From: Paralithodes platypus
Lineage: Eukaryota; Arthropoda; Malacostraca; Decapoda; Lithodidae
Length of the DNA: 64,000 nt
NCBI GenBank assembly: GCA_032716605.1
Contig: CM064551.1
Coordinates: 48,106,427-48,170,426, forward strand
Direction: 5' to 3'
Part shown: positions 1 through 11,706 of the stretch, in pieces
Position numbering within the stretch: the stretch's first letter is position 1
Layout: every line of letters starts with the position of its first letter
Notes under the pieces: generated by a model
The model's database searches: none
Told to the model about the DNA's origin: nothing
The model's input: only the letters and a program-made list of their open reading frames with translations
Program-made: the position numbers and the translations under genes

Positions 1-22
1 AGAGCTGCCTCCAGCGCCTCCC

Positions 23-77
23 CATCTGATCCCCGCCACCTTCAAACGTCCGCAGAGAAGGTGGCGGGGATCAGATG
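23..77. repeat. 20-bp perfect inverted repeat (hairpin)
   Basis: Arms at 23-42 and 58-77 are exact reverse complements (20 of 20), separated by a 15-base loop. The arms are GC-rich (they contain CCCCGCCACC). The surrounding 1-211 is the flank beyond the 3' end of the first LTR element. I see no gene or other recognised element in it. Confidence 0.85.
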
Positions 78-211
78 CCATATAGGTGCGAGGACAGGGG
101 AGGAATGTGCCAGAAAAGCTGCTCAGCCCACTATAAGCGAATTTTTCAAAGACACTGTGGACCATACAGCATTTTTGGTTTGAAAAACAGGTAATTTGCT
201 CCTAACATACT

Positions 212-3200
212 TGTTATGCCCTGTTTTTCTACAGGTTTAACTTGGGTAATGTGAGTTCTAAATTGACTGGGTATATAAGGCTGCATGCACAATACAAGAT
301 ATGAGGAATAGAGAACACAAAGAAACACATGGTAGCAAGTTACATGATCACGTTTATTGTTATACCACTGCAGAATACTTGTGTAAGACAATATAATAGA
401 ATTGAACAACACTAGCATAAGTGGATCTGGATGGAGCCTAGTCTCCCACTTCCAACGTTCAGGTATTAATCTTCTGATCACTGGCTTTGATTTCACAGGT
501 TTATATACCGAAGACCATCAATGTTACTTATAGATTCATATTCACTGTTAGATTTATTACTGGTAGCTCTGGTGCACAAGTAGTTCACAGACTAGATTAG
601 ACACACGTATTTTTAGAGCACGGGAATTCTAGTTACCTCAGGGGGTACTGATCTAAGTTTTATATCCTTGTTTCAGAAATACATAGAACGCAAATCAGTG
701 GGCGAACGTTAGATATCACTAGTTTTAATATCTGAATAAGGTAATTACGAGAGTCAAGGTCGCCTGTTAATTAAAGAGCACTGATCGCTTAGTACGTCCC
801 AAATGGAATGGTTAACCCGGGAGCTGCGGGGAGACTCTTAAGAGTTCCCCCGGCGCACTGCGGGGAGACTCTTAAGAGTCAGAGAAAACAAAAATCAACT
901 TTTGACATCGAAAAAAAAAAAAAAATTTATATTTTTTTTTTTTTTTTTTTTATTTTTTTTTTGGCCCCTGGGCCATGCAAAATCTCAGTCCTCTACCTCC
1001 CCTCCTTCCCCACTTTCCTCCTCTCCTTCAGTTATCACCTATTTTCCCTGTTATTCCCTTATTCTGAGGTATATTTTCGTGCTAACATTAGAAATCCGAT
1101 TGGAGGGTGTGGTCATCACTGATAGCAAGCGAGTGCAAGAGAGAGAGAGAGAGTATCGATCGACTGTGTCTCAGTGGCCTTGGGGGAAATTGGCGGGAAA
1201 GCAGATTGCCTCACCCATACATTATACAACTCGCGGCTATATCTCCGATTTTGACCATCCAAACGCTGTTTTCACTCGTTTTATTGTTGTTTCAGGTTAA
1301 TACCTTTATAATCAACCCATAATAGGCGCATATGGATAAGTATTAATGCTATTAATGGCACAATGAATATTTTAGTGACGGAAACACCTCAAATACGTCA
1401 GCACAGGGGGACGTTTCCAATTACCCCCATGCGCACTTCAGAGGTTAAGTATGAATTACACTGGGCAAGGTCTTAGCCACTTCGTAGAAATATTAATTAG
1501 TGAATCTAAAACAGCACAGTAATATGTAGTACTTCTAAAGGGAATCTTGGGTAGTATCTGATGGGTCTGGTCCTGGTTATCTTGCGTCCATGATGTTGGA
1601 GGCTAACGACTGGTTCCGCGGCCGTCCAGGGGGGCCATATGTGTGAAGTTCTTCAATACGTGGGCAGGTCCTTCTATCCAAATCTGCCACGGAGTCTGCC
1701 GGTTCTGGGATCTCACTCCGGAACAACACAAGGGCAGAGCTAGAAATTAACTGCAGGGTAGTGACCCCTGGTTGGTGTCTAGCTTTCAACTGATTTGACT
1801 GGGGGCGGGAGTTAGATTTATAGGCTCGGTTCTGGACTCTGCAGACAGTAGGGATCTCGAGTCTTATGGACTTAATTGAGCTCTCAATAGATATGGGGAC
1901 TAGGTAAGATTGTATTTACTGTTGTGGCACAGGGCGATAGGAAGCCTTTATATTTTCATATAACTGAGCCTTAGTAAGAGGTACTATTTTGGCTATACTG
2001 GACGTATTTAGGGGAGAGAGACTGGATCTACTTTGCGAGGAGGATGGGGACAGTGTGATAGGAGCGTCTCTCTAGATTGTTCAATCTTCATTCTATGGTA
2101 TAGCTGAGGTGCTAATTTAGTGATCAGAGCATGCAAGAAAGGTAAATGGTTTATTGTGAGGTAATAGAGGTTAGTAAAGGTGTTAGTCATTCATGGTTAG
2201 TTCATTGATAGGAAGAATTCCTGTGCTACCTGGCAATGACTCGAGAGTCAAAACAGGGGCCAGGTATACCTCCGCGGGGGTGGGGGTCTCCCTCCTCGGG
2301 TGGGCAAAAAGGGGGAGCTGGGCGCCCTCTCTGATCTAGTCGTCCGGCGGCTGTGGCTAGGGGCTTGCCATATCACCAGTGTTTGTAATAACCCTCTGTG
2401 TATGAGACAGATGTGAGTGTCTTTAATACCAAAACCGAAGGTGCCTTAGCTAGCTGGTTTTACTCGGCTGGTTGTTAATTGTAGGGTTTGCTGGATATGG
2501 TGGAGACTGGGTTGCTAACTCTGCCACATTTATCTGGAAGTATGACAATAGAAGTTAGTTACTGGCGGGGCGGCTAGCCTCGCACCGACGACCATTGGGT
2601 GCAGGGTTGTGAATGTGTTGTAAGAGAATAGATGGCATGCAAGGGGCTAGTAAAGTTCTAATGTTGTTCTGGCCTACTAAGTGAAGGTAGGCTGGATAGG
2701 AGTTATATATAAAAGGTTGGAGAGCGTTAGTAACGGACAATTCAAGGATCTTCAAGAGGTATGAGAGAGAGGCTAGGTCGGACAAGAGTCGAGAAGCGCG
2801 GGTGTCTTAATGAGGGGGGGGGGAGTTCAAGGGCTACAGGGAAATTTTGCCCCTAAGGTCCCTGGGCGTGGGGGTGGCATTAGGCTACAATTGATATGGA
2901 AGTTTGAAAAGGCAGTAATACGTTAGCCAAATGCTACCGGGGAATGCAACTATGGGGTGGTATATGAGTCTGGAAAAGATAGAGTTATGTGATCAGTCAG
3001 AGGGTTATGGATACTATTAGTTGGCCCTGGGAACTGCGTTTTCTATTAAATATAAAATACCACCCACAGCGGCAGTTCGTAGGGGTATTTAGTTATTGTT
3101 TCGGGGTACTTATGACAGATACTGGTAACCAGGTTATCTTATACAATCTCTGGTTGGGGTAAGAGGTGTAAGACACGAAATAAATTGGCGTAGTGTGGGC

Positions 3201-3937
3201 TGTGGATACGAAGGAGGCAAGGGGAAGACGTATGACAATTGTGGAAAGTAAATGGAAAAAGGTGAACACAATGGCGGATAAAAATACTTAACCTAAGGAT
3301 TGCATACATAGATTTATGGGGCGATGGGTCTTCAGAAGCTTAGTCTGGCAAGACAAGATGTTAGGGAATGTTAATATTAATACTTAGTTACTAGAGGAGC
3401 AATGCAAGGGGCGACTGAGCACGGGTTACATATATCTATACTCGTCATGGAATATGATATACGAGGTCTAGGGACAAGCGTGGGTGTTTTAACTTCTAAG
3501 ATATATAACATCTACTTCTCGGATGCAAGAACATACATAGATATAATTATGGCTGTCTGATGTGTTGGCATTGGCTCAACGTCGGGACAGGCATGGGTGT
3601 TTTTAATATGAATGTATATTCCTGTTCATCATCTTTGTAGTTAGGAGTGTAGGACACGAGGGGGTTAGTGTACGTGAGGTGTGGAAAATGGTCAGTTTTA
3701 GAAAAGGTAAATGGGTGTGTCCTGGAGCTGTCTAGCCCTGCGGGCTTGGGCCTGTCTGGAATGGCGGGCTCGGTCAGCTGGTCCTTTCGTTCTGTGGACC
3801 TTTCCTTTGGTGTTTCTGTGTGGTGTTCGTTCATGGCTTCTGTGGTGGGCTTCTCGTTCTGGGGCATTTTACTTCCCTCTCCTTCATTATAGGCTCGTCC
3901 TCGAGCCTCAAGGGTGAAGTAAAAAGAAGCATCGTCA
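212..3937 (-). repeat. 3' LTR of non-autonomous copy 1
   Basis: On the minus strand it starts TGAC at 3937 and ends GCATAACA at 212, obeying the TG...CA rule. It matches 6646-9675 almost base for base except for a 629-bp insertion at 816-1444. Without that insertion it is about 3.1 kb. A polyadenylation signal AATAAA (plus-strand TTTATT at 353-358) lies about 145 bp before the LTR end, marking the R/U5 region. The start is inferred from where this copy and the LTR at 22894 begin to agree. No polypurine tract is visible just upstream. Confidence 0.8.
816..1444. mobile_element. TTAA-flanked MITE-like insertion in the LTR
   Basis: This 629-bp segment is absent from the matching place in the other LTR (around 7243). 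It is flanked on both sides by TTAA (812-815, 1445-1448; the match can be read as GGTTAA). It begins CCC and carries the 12-bp palindrome ACTCTTAAGAGT twice (834-845, 868-879), 34 bp apart. A related copy in opposite orientation lies at 16402-17629. TTAA target choice is typical of piggyBac-type DNA transposons. No transposase is present and the terminal inverted repeats are weak. Confidence 0.7.
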
Positions 3938-4259
3938 GAAAAGTGTAGGTTAACAAGAAAAGTAGTATGACTAAGGGAAAAAAAATAATATATACAGTAT
4001 ATGGAAAACATGTAAATTTATAGAATCATGCCCAATCGCCTAGGAATTGAAAAAAATAAAAAAATCAAGTACAATAATATCTTCATCATGAATGAATGCA
4101 TGAATGAAAAAATTATACATTTTAATGGGAAGTGAAGCTAGGAATCTAGGTCAAGAGTGGTAGGGAGGCTGGACTGTGGACGAGCCGGCATGACCCAACT
4201 CCTCTACCAATCCTGATTTTAAGTGAATATTGGGGTGGATCTACCGTTAGTTCTTGTCG
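3938..4259 (-). other. 3' noncoding end of internal region
   Basis: This AT-rich stretch between the proline-rich frame and the 3' LTR has no usable reading frame. Its minus-strand sequence matches the plus-strand stretch before the LTR at 53247 (shared CATATACTGTATATATTAT). That match confirms the boundary of internal sequence in both copies. Confidence 0.6.
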
Positions 4260-5396
4260 TTAGGAATGTGGGTCTGGGGGCGAGCTGGCCCGGGGCCAGT
4301 TTTGGAGGGGGGGTCTAAGTGGTTTCGGTCGGGGGTAGTGATAGGGGGGTTTTAAAGATGAAATGGGCCGGTCGAGTCGGGGTTGTTGTTGCGGAAGAGG
4401 TTGGTGCTGGGGAGGGGTTGAATTGTGTAGAGAGTTGTGGTCGTGAGTGGGGTTTGGGGAAGGGTGAGTAAGGCTGAAGGTTGAGAGTTTACTATGATCG
4501 GGTGGTTTGGAGGTTAGGGGTGTGGGGATTTGATAGGGAGATGGTGGGGGGGGTCTGGGCAGGCAGGGTTGTGGTTTGAGAGGGGTTGAATTTAGAGTGA
4601 TTTTATTTCCGGGAGAGACATGGATGGGATTTCGAGGAGTGGTTGAAGTTGAGAGGTTGATTATGTTGTTTGGGGCGAGAGGGAGAGTATTTTGGGGTTT
4701 AGCCAAGGTGGAAAAAGTTTTGTGGTTGGATTGGGATGGGAGTGGTATTTCGTCGAGCGGGATCTTTGGGGGGGGAATTTGGGGCGGGTGGGGTAACGGT
4801 GAAGAGGGGGAGGTTGATAGTTTAGCTGGGCTCATGATGGTGGGGGACCGACTGGTGAGCAGGTGTTCGGTACGCATGAGGGGGGGGGAATCACTTTGGT
4901 GGGGGTCACGCGTGAGGGGGGGATTAACGGCGCGTGTGGGAGGATCAGAGTGGTGGTGTGTGTCGGTGGCAGTGACGGTTTGCTTAGAGGTTATCTGGGG
5001 TTGGTGGGTTTGTCTGTCATGAGGGGGTGAGTCAAGTGTGGGGTTTTGAAGTTTATTAGGGGTGTGAATTGTGGGGGGGTGGAAGGGAGCTACTGACGGA
5101 AAACTGTCACAAGGGAGATTTTGTTGGTGGGGGAATAGCGGAGTATTTCTGGGGGAAGGGGGGGAACATAGTTGGGTCCCTAGGTCGTCACGCGTGAGGG
5201 GAGGGTTTACGGCGCGTGTGGGAGGGTCAGGGTGGTGAGAGGTGAGCGAGTTAGGAAACGGGATTTGTTGGGGGGACTGCGGCGGGTTGGTGGGGGAAGA
5301 GTTAGGTGTAGAACAGGGGTTATTGGTAGAGGACTGATGTATAGATTTGGGGTTGTTAATAGGACGAATTTTGGGAATTTTCTTGGTGGCAGTCAC
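4260..5396 (-). CDS. Proline-rich protein of the non-autonomous element
   Basis: A 378-codon open frame extremely rich in Pro, Ser, Thr, Asn and His, with no recognised domain, membrane segment or zinc knuckle. Closely similar sequence recurs at 51340-52925, 59021-60960 and 30270-31474, so it is a real part of this element family. It lies downstream of gag and may once have been translated as an extension of it. The composition suggests an intrinsically disordered region; function unknown. It ends just before the 3' noncoding region. Confidence 0.55.
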   Translation of the reverse strand: MTATKKIPKIRPINNPKSIHQSSTNNPCSTPNSSPTNPPQSPQQIPFPNSLTSHHPDPPTRAVNPPLTRDDLGTQLCSPPSPRNTPLFPHQQNLPCDSFPSVAPFHPPTIHTPNKLQNPTLDSPPHDRQTHQPQITSKQTVTATDTHHHSDPPTRAVNPPLTRDPHQSDSPPLMRTEHLLTSRSPTIMSPAKLSTSPSSPLPHPPQIPPPKIPLDEIPLPSQSNHKTFSTLAKPQNTLPLAPNNIINLSTSTTPRNPIHVSPGNKITLNSTPLKPQPCLPRPPPPSPYQIPTPLTSKPPDHSKLSTFSLTHPSPNPTHDHNSLHNSTPPQHQPLPQQQPRLDRPISSLKPPYHYPRPKPLRPPLQNWPRASSPPDPHS

Positions 5397-6575
5397 GGTC
5401 TGGTTAGCGGTTATCTGGGGTTGGTGGGTTTGTTTGACATTAACAGGACGAGTTTGGGGAATTTTCTTGGTGGCAGTCTCGGTCTGGTTAGAGGTTCTCT
5501 GGGACTGGTGAGTTTGTTTGACATGAGAGGGCGAGTCAATTGTGGGGTTTCGAAGTTTTCTAGGGGTGTGAATTGTGTGGGGGTGGAAGGGAGCTACTGA
5601 CTGAAAACTGTCACAAGCTACCGACGGAAAACTGTCACAAGGGAAATTTTGTTGGTGGGGGGATAGCTGAACATTTCTGGGGTCATGTGGAAAATATGTT
5701 GTGGTAGGCCTACATAGGTAGGCATAGCTAGAATACGGCTCTTGTTGGGGGGGCGGCTGAGGGTTGGTGGGGGAGAGGTGGGTAAACTGACACGTGGGAT
5801 GTTCTGTTGGTGGAGGGATAGCTGAACATTTCTGGGGTCATGTGGAAAATATGTTGTGGTAGGCCTACATAGGTAGGCATAGCTAGAATACGGCTCTTGT
5901 TGGGGGGGCTGCTGAGGGTTGGTGGGGGGAGAGTTCACTGGAGTTGGACTTTCACCGGAAGTCATTTTGGAAGGGTGCACGGAGTCTTGGATAGGGGCTA
6001 AAAGGTTGGATAGGGGATTCATCGAACTGCGTAGGCATTCTTCTCTGATGGCGAGCATATGTTCTTCGAATAAGCCATACGGGTCGAGATGGGCGGTGAT
6101 GTGGGGTGGGAGGATGTTTAACAATGCGGTGAATAAGAGTTCATTTTGTTGGTCGTAATCTTCATAGCTATACGTGGTCCTCACATATCTGTAGAGTTGT
6201 ATGAGGGTCACATTTATATCCCCTTCATACTTGATCTCGTCGACTTTTATTATTTTGGGGGCGACGGGGGAACCCAAAAGTGGATCTAAAGTCCGGATCA
6301 CGAAGGATCGAAACTGGTTCCAGGTACTCTCTGGCGTATTCTGTTTCACACCATTGGTGAATAAATTCTTTAAAAGTAGGCTTATCAACAAGTTGGGAAA
6401 CGGCTTCTCCCAACTGTACAACATGCAAAATTGCCATGGCGATTTTTTCGCGGTCATTATGAAGTACCACATCGTACACTGGCTTTATTATGTCTAAGTA
6501 ACTGGTGATATCATATGTGTTTACATCATACTTGGGAATGTGTGCGAGTGGCTGAAGATTTCGCGATGTTGCCAT
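5397..6575 (-). pseudogene. gag: Gag-like gene, frameshifted
   Basis: The start is the ATG at 6575, 54 bp after the primer binding site. The N-terminal part (MATSRNLQPLAHIPKYDVNT) and a downstream block with STWNQFRSFVIRTLDPLLG match the gag genes at 50285 and 57981. A frame change near 6380 joins the two halves. The N-terminal 190 or so residues resemble a capsid region. No CCHC zinc knuckle is seen. The distal part is scrambled by a 155-bp duplication and grades into the proline-rich frame. Confidence 0.65.
5661..5940 (-). repeat. 155-bp-period tandem duplication in gag tail
   Basis: The sequence from GGATAGCTGAACATTTCTGG at 5661 is repeated from about 5816 with very few changes. The period of 155 is not a multiple of three, so the two copies are read in different frames. 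A second small duplication follows at about 5376-5525 (motif TTTTCTTGGTGGCAGTC repeated about 83 bp apart). Both are absent from the plus-strand copies. Confidence 0.75.
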
Positions 6576-6629
6576 GCTTCTACTGTTCCAAACTTGCAGT
6601 GTAATGCAACCTTTTATCCGAATCAAGAA

Positions 6630-6644
6630 CCACCGCTGCCGCCA
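6630..6644 (-). promoter_or_regulatory. Primer binding site, tRNA-Leu type
   Basis: On the minus strand, TGGCGGCAGCGGTGG follows the LTR end (ATAACA) after one base. It is one base off the complement of the tRNA-Leu (UAG/AAG) 3' end, which ends in CCACCGCTGCCA plus CCA. The three other copies carry the same site. Confidence 0.8.
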
Positions 6645-6645
6645 A

Positions 6646-9600
6646 TGTTATGCCCTGTTTTTCTACAGGTTTAACTTGGGTAATGTGAGTTCTAAATTGA
6701 CTGGGTATATAAGGCTGCATGCACAATACAAGATATGAGGAATAGAGAACACAAAGAAACACATGGTAGCAAGTTACATGATCACGTTTATTGTTATACC
6801 ACTGCAGAATACTTGTGTAAGACAATATATTAGAATTGAACAACACTAGCATAAGTGGATCTGGATGGAGCCTAGTCTCCCACTTCCAACGTTCAGGTAT
6901 TAATCTTCTGATCACTGGCTTTGATTTCACAGGTTTATATACCGAAGACCATCAATGTTACTTATAGATTCATATTCACTGTTAGATTTATTACTGGTAG
7001 CTCTGGTGCACAAGTAGTTCACAGACTAGATTAGACACGTATTTTTAGAGCACGGGAATTCTAGTTACCTCAGGGGGTACTGATCTAAGTTTTATATCCT
7101 TGTTTCAGAAATACATAGAACGCAAATCAGTGGGCGAACGTTAGATATCACTAGTTTAATATCTGAATAAGGTAATTACGAGAGTCAAGGTCGCCTGTTA
7201 ATTAAAGAGCACTGATCGCTTAGTACGTCCCAAATGGAATGGTTAAGTATGAATTACACTGGGCAAGGTCTTAGCCACTTCGTAGAAATATTAATTAGTT
7301 AATCTAAAACAGCACAGTAATATGTAGTACTGCTAAAGGGAATCTTGGGTAGTATCTGATGGGTCTGGTCCTGGTTATCTTGCGTCCATGATGTTGGGGG
7401 CTAACGACTGGTTCCGCGGCCGTCCAGGGGGGCCATATGTGTGAAGTTCTTCAATACGTGGGCAGGTCCTTCTATCCAAATCTGCCACGGAGTCTGCCGG
7501 TTCTGGGATCTCACTCCGGAACAACACAAGGGCAGAGCTAGAAATTAACTGCAGGGTAGTGACCCCTGGTTGGTGTCTAGCTTTCAACTGATTTGACTGG
7601 GGGGCGGGAGTTAGATTTATAGGCTCGGTTCTGGACTCTGCAGACAGTAGGGATCTCGAGTCTTATGGACTTAATTGAGCTCTCAATAGATATGGGGACT
7701 AGGTAAGATTGTATTTACTGTTGTGGCACAGGGCGATAGGAAGCCTTTATATTTTCATATAACTGAGCCTTAGTAAGAGGTACTATTTTGGCTATACTGG
7801 ACGTATTTAGGGGAGAGAGACTGGATCTACTTTGCGAGGAGGATGGGGACAGCTGTGATAGGAGCGTCTCTCTAGATTGTTCAATCTTCATTCTATGGTA
7901 TAGCTGAGGTGCTAATTTAGTGATCAGAGCATGCAAGAATGTAAATGGTTTATTGTGAGGTAATAGAGGTTAGTAAAGGTGTTAGTCATTCATGGTTAGT
8001 TCATTGATAGGAAGAATTCCTGTGCTACCTGGCAATGACTCGAGAGTCAAAACAGGGGCCAGGTATACCTCCGCGGGGGTGGGGGTCTCCCTCCTCGGGT
8101 GGGCAAAAAGGGGGAGCTGGGCGCCCTCTCTGATCTAGTCGTCCGGCGGCTGTGGCTAGGGGCTTGCCATATCACCAGTGTTTGTAATAACCCTCTGTGT
8201 ATGAGACAGATGTGAGTGTCTTTAATACCAAAACCGAAGGTGCCTTAGCTAGCTGGTTTTACTCGGCTGGTTGTTAATTGTAGGGTTTGCTGGATATGGT
8301 GGAGACTGGGTTGCTAACTCTGCCACATTTATCTGGAAGTATGACAATAGAAGTTAGTTACTGGCGGGGCGGCTAGCCTCGCACCGACGACCATTGGGTG
8401 CAGGGTTGTGAATGTGTTGTAAGAGAATAGATGGCATGCAAGGGGCTAGTAAAGTTCTAATGTTGTTCTGGCCTACTAAGTGAAGGTAGGCTGGATAGGA
8501 GTATATATATAAAAGGTTGGAGAGCGTTAGTAACGGACAATTCAAGGATCTTCAAGAGGTATGAGAGAGAGGCTAGGTCGGACAAGAGTCGAGAAGCGCG
8601 GGTGTCTTAATGAGAGGGGGGGGGAGAGTTCAAGGGCTACAGGGAAATTTTGCCCCTAAGGTCCCTGGGCGTGGGGGTGGCATTAGGCTACAATTGATAT
8701 GGAAGTTTGAAAGGCAGTAGAATACGTTAGCCAAATGCTACCGGGGAATGCAACTATGGGGTGGTATATGAGTCTGGAAAAGATAGAGTTATGTGATCAG
8801 TCAGAGGGTTATGGATACTATTAGTTGGCCCTGGGAACTGCGTTTTCTATTAAATATAAAATACCACCCACAGCGGCAGTTCGTAGGGGTATTTAGTTAT
8901 TGTTTCGGGGTACTTATGACAGATACTGGTAACCAGGTTATCTTATACAATCTCTGGTTGGGGTAAGAGGTGTAAGACACGAAATAAATTGGCGTAGTGT
9001 GGGCTGTGGATACGAAGGAGGCAAGGGGAAGACGTATGACAATTGTGGAAAGTAAATGGAAAAAGGTGAACACAATGGCGGATAAAAATACTTAACCTAA
9101 GGATTGCATACATAGATTTATGGGGCGATGGGTCTTCAGAAGCTTAGTCTGGCAAGACAAGATGTTAGGGAATGTTAATATTAATACTTAGTTACTAGAG
9201 GAGCAATGCAAGGGGCGACTGAGCACGGGTTACATATATCTATACTCGTCATGGAATATGATATACGAGGTCTAGGGACAAGCGTGGGTGTTTTAACTTC
9301 TAAGATATATAACATCTACTTCTCGGATGCAAGAACATACATAGATATAATTATGGCTGTCTGATGTGTTGGCATTGGCTCAACGTCGGGACAGGCATGG
9401 GTGTTTTTAATATGAATGTATATTCCTGTTCATCATCTTTGTAGTTAGGAGTGTAGGACACGAGGGGGTTAGTGTACGTGAGGTGTGGAAAATGGTCAGT
9501 TTTAGAAAAGGTAAATGGGTGTGTCCTGGAGCTGTCTAGCCCTGCGGGCTTGGGCCTGTCTGGAATGGCGGGCTCGGTCAGCTGGTCCTTTCGTTCTGTG

Positions 9601-9675
9601 GACCTTTCCTTTGGTGTTTCTGTGTGGTGTTCGTTCATGGCTTCTGTGGTGGGCTTCTCGTTCTGGGGCATTTTA
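6646..9675 (-). repeat. 5' LTR of non-autonomous copy 1, truncated
   Basis: Nearly identical to 212-3937 without its MITE. Similarity stops at 9675, inside the first few hundred bases of the LTR in element orientation, where unrelated AT-rich DNA begins. The dyad and the TGAC start are therefore missing. The truncation must post-date insertion or be an assembly break. Confidence 0.8.
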
Positions 9676-11155
9676 ATACTTTTCATATTTTAATATATCT
9701 AATTTAGAATCACAATTCAGTGTAAACTTCGTTAATTTAACAATATTATTGCTTCTAACTGTATAGGAATACAAATATGGTTTTCATTTATTCAAAATAA
9801 TAAGCTTGAGGTAAATGCATGATAGTTTTGACAATAGCTCTTCCCTTTCAGTTGTCTAATATTTGAATCGTTTCATTCTGTTCCGCTGTTTCATGGCTGT
9901 CCCTCTGATGTCACCAGAGCCCTGCCCCCCGACCGTTGGCCACACCCACAGCGTCTGGTCTTGACCAGACACTATCAAACAATCTCGAGAGCCTGTATGC
10001 TTTTGTCTGGTAAAATCGCCAAACATTACCATACTGTTATGCCACGTCTCTAGGAGACGTGAGATATTCTGATTGCTATTCCCGGACTGGGAATGTGCAG
10101 TTATCTTCAACTAAGGCTGCTCGACTTGGCGAGGACTGACCTTATTCCCCAAATCACCACATGACAGGCAATAAACAGAGACACAGAGTAAGATTACACA
10201 TATTTTATTCAATACAAGTGGAGGTTCATATATCAAATAAGTCTCAAGTAAATATTAATCAATGTTGGTATAAGAATAAAGCATAAAAATGGTTAGTTAT
10301 AAAATCGGAGACAATAGCCACAAAACACAAGTAAATCGTTCTAAATGGTATAAACAGAGGATGCACAAATAACTGAAGTATTCAAAGCCAAAAGGCGGAT
10401 AAACTAAATTAAGTTTGTGAAATAGAATTGATACTGAGTGTTTTGCCAGGTTTTTACTGGGGTTTGATTGGTATGATTAAGTTGGCTCTTCCTAACTGGA
10501 GAAGTCAATATTGTTTTACCACAGACACAGAAAGAAAATAGAGGATATTATCACAAGACGTGCATTCATATTCCATTTATTGGCACAAGAATATCGCATA
10601 CGTAAGGCTAGAACAAAATAGTCAAGAACAACAATAATAGATGCACGAATGAGGCTCCACTACGTCTGACTCATAAGACCGGGTTATTTTATGCAATATC
10701 TAGGTGAGTATTGTGGACCGCTTTCTAATTGAAAGATTACACTTGTCCTGTAATTATTTCAGAGATAAGAATAGCACTCCTTTCAATCGAGGATTTACAC
10801 TTGTGCTTGGAAAGGCTACGTAGTAATTATATATACAAACTTTTGGTTTTCACCTGCGTAGAGTTATTCTGGATTGGAAGCTGAACGTAATTATTTTCTT
10901 TAAGTTAATTCACTATGGTGCTTACGCATAAGTGAACTTGAATTTATTTATCTTTTTTACCAGAATTATTATCAGTACTTCCCTGATTTATTTGGGCTTC
11001 ACTAGTACTTTCTTTCTCTCACTTTTTGCACAAGCTCGTAGTATCCACTGTTTCTGGAATATTACTTTTTATATATAGGTATTTTGACTAATTTCCACTA
11101 TTGATCTTGTTATACTCTTTCTCGATAAATACACTAAGTATAGATCTTTTTCACT
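9676..11155. other. AT-rich stretch without a recognised gene
   Basis: No convincing coding frame on either strand. Two short perfect hairpins stand out: CACGTCTC/GAGACGTG (10043-10061, 3-base loop) and ATTCCC/GGGAAT (10078-10094, 5-base loop). The word TGTTATGCC at 10035 equals the LTR terminus of the element family. The sequence next to it does not match the rest of the LTR, so it could be the end of a different LTR or chance. Confidence 0.5.
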
Positions 11156-11558
11156 GTAATGCCCTCGAAAATATCCCGCAAACCCAATAATGTACTACCC
11201 GAGTTGACGTCAGGTATAGTGTAAAATAGTCGTTGATGGGAAGTCCAATAAACTCATCACGTGAAACACTACGAGACTATCACCTGGTTCTTACAAATCG
11301 GACTAAGGTTACTATACTTTTGTACGTCCGTGGTAGTACAGTGGGTTAGCGTGCAGGCCTGGTTGACCTATGAGGGGTCATGGTCACTAACCAGGGTTCG
11401 AACCCCACTCAAGGCATCTCAAAACCTGTGGGTTTTTAGGAGGGTTAAACTCCCTTCAGAGGTTCGAGCCCTGCGCCAGGCACCAGGAAAGGTTGACGCT
11501 AAGTGTGCCTGGGGAGTTTTCAGGACAGAAAAATTCCCTTCACACCCAGCATTTCATT
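11156..11558 (+). repeat. SINE-like repeat with tRNA-type promoter, unit A
   Basis: A 403-bp unit repeated as a direct copy 551 bp downstream. It holds a box A-like TGGTAGTACAGTGGGTTAGC (11331-11350) and a box B GGTTCGAACCC (11395-11405), the two internal RNA polymerase III promoter elements of tRNA-derived SINEs. A second GGTTCGAGCC lies further on. The A-to-B spacing is longer than in a tRNA because a hairpin (CCTGGTT/AACCAGG) is inserted. Confidence 0.6.
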
Positions 11559-11706
11559 GGTGGCAGTCAAGGAACGTGATCTGGTAGCTACATAGAGCAC
11601 CCATCACGCGGACCCTAACAATATTGAGATTGCTGAGGTGATACAGCTACGATACCTTACGACCTTAAAGAGGCTAGGGACTAGCCTAGTTAAAGAACGA
11701 TGTAAT

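Larger units (their letters stand above)
212..9675 (-). mobile_element. Non-autonomous long-LTR retrotransposon, copy 1
   Basis: Two near-identical LTRs (212-3937 and 6646-9675) flank a 2.7-kb internal region. Read on the minus strand, this holds a tRNA-Leu primer binding site, a gag-like gene and a proline-rich frame. There is no protease, reverse transcriptase, RNase H or integrase, so the copy must depend on enzymes from another element. The autonomous copy at 18223-45994 shares its LTR ends, primer site and gag type and is the obvious helper. The 5' LTR (right side) is cut off at 9675, so no target duplication can be checked. Confidence 0.85.

Noticed and set aside
902..1300. 132-codon plus-strand frame in the first LTR
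   Set aside because: It runs through poly-A, poly-T and a GA repeat of the MITE-like insertion, so it is not a plausible gene.
4576..5022. Gly/Trp/Val-rich frames opposite the proline-rich genes (also at 26142-26433, 52311-52691, 60414-60662)
   Set aside because: They are complementary-strand shadows of proline-coding sequence, with no independent support.
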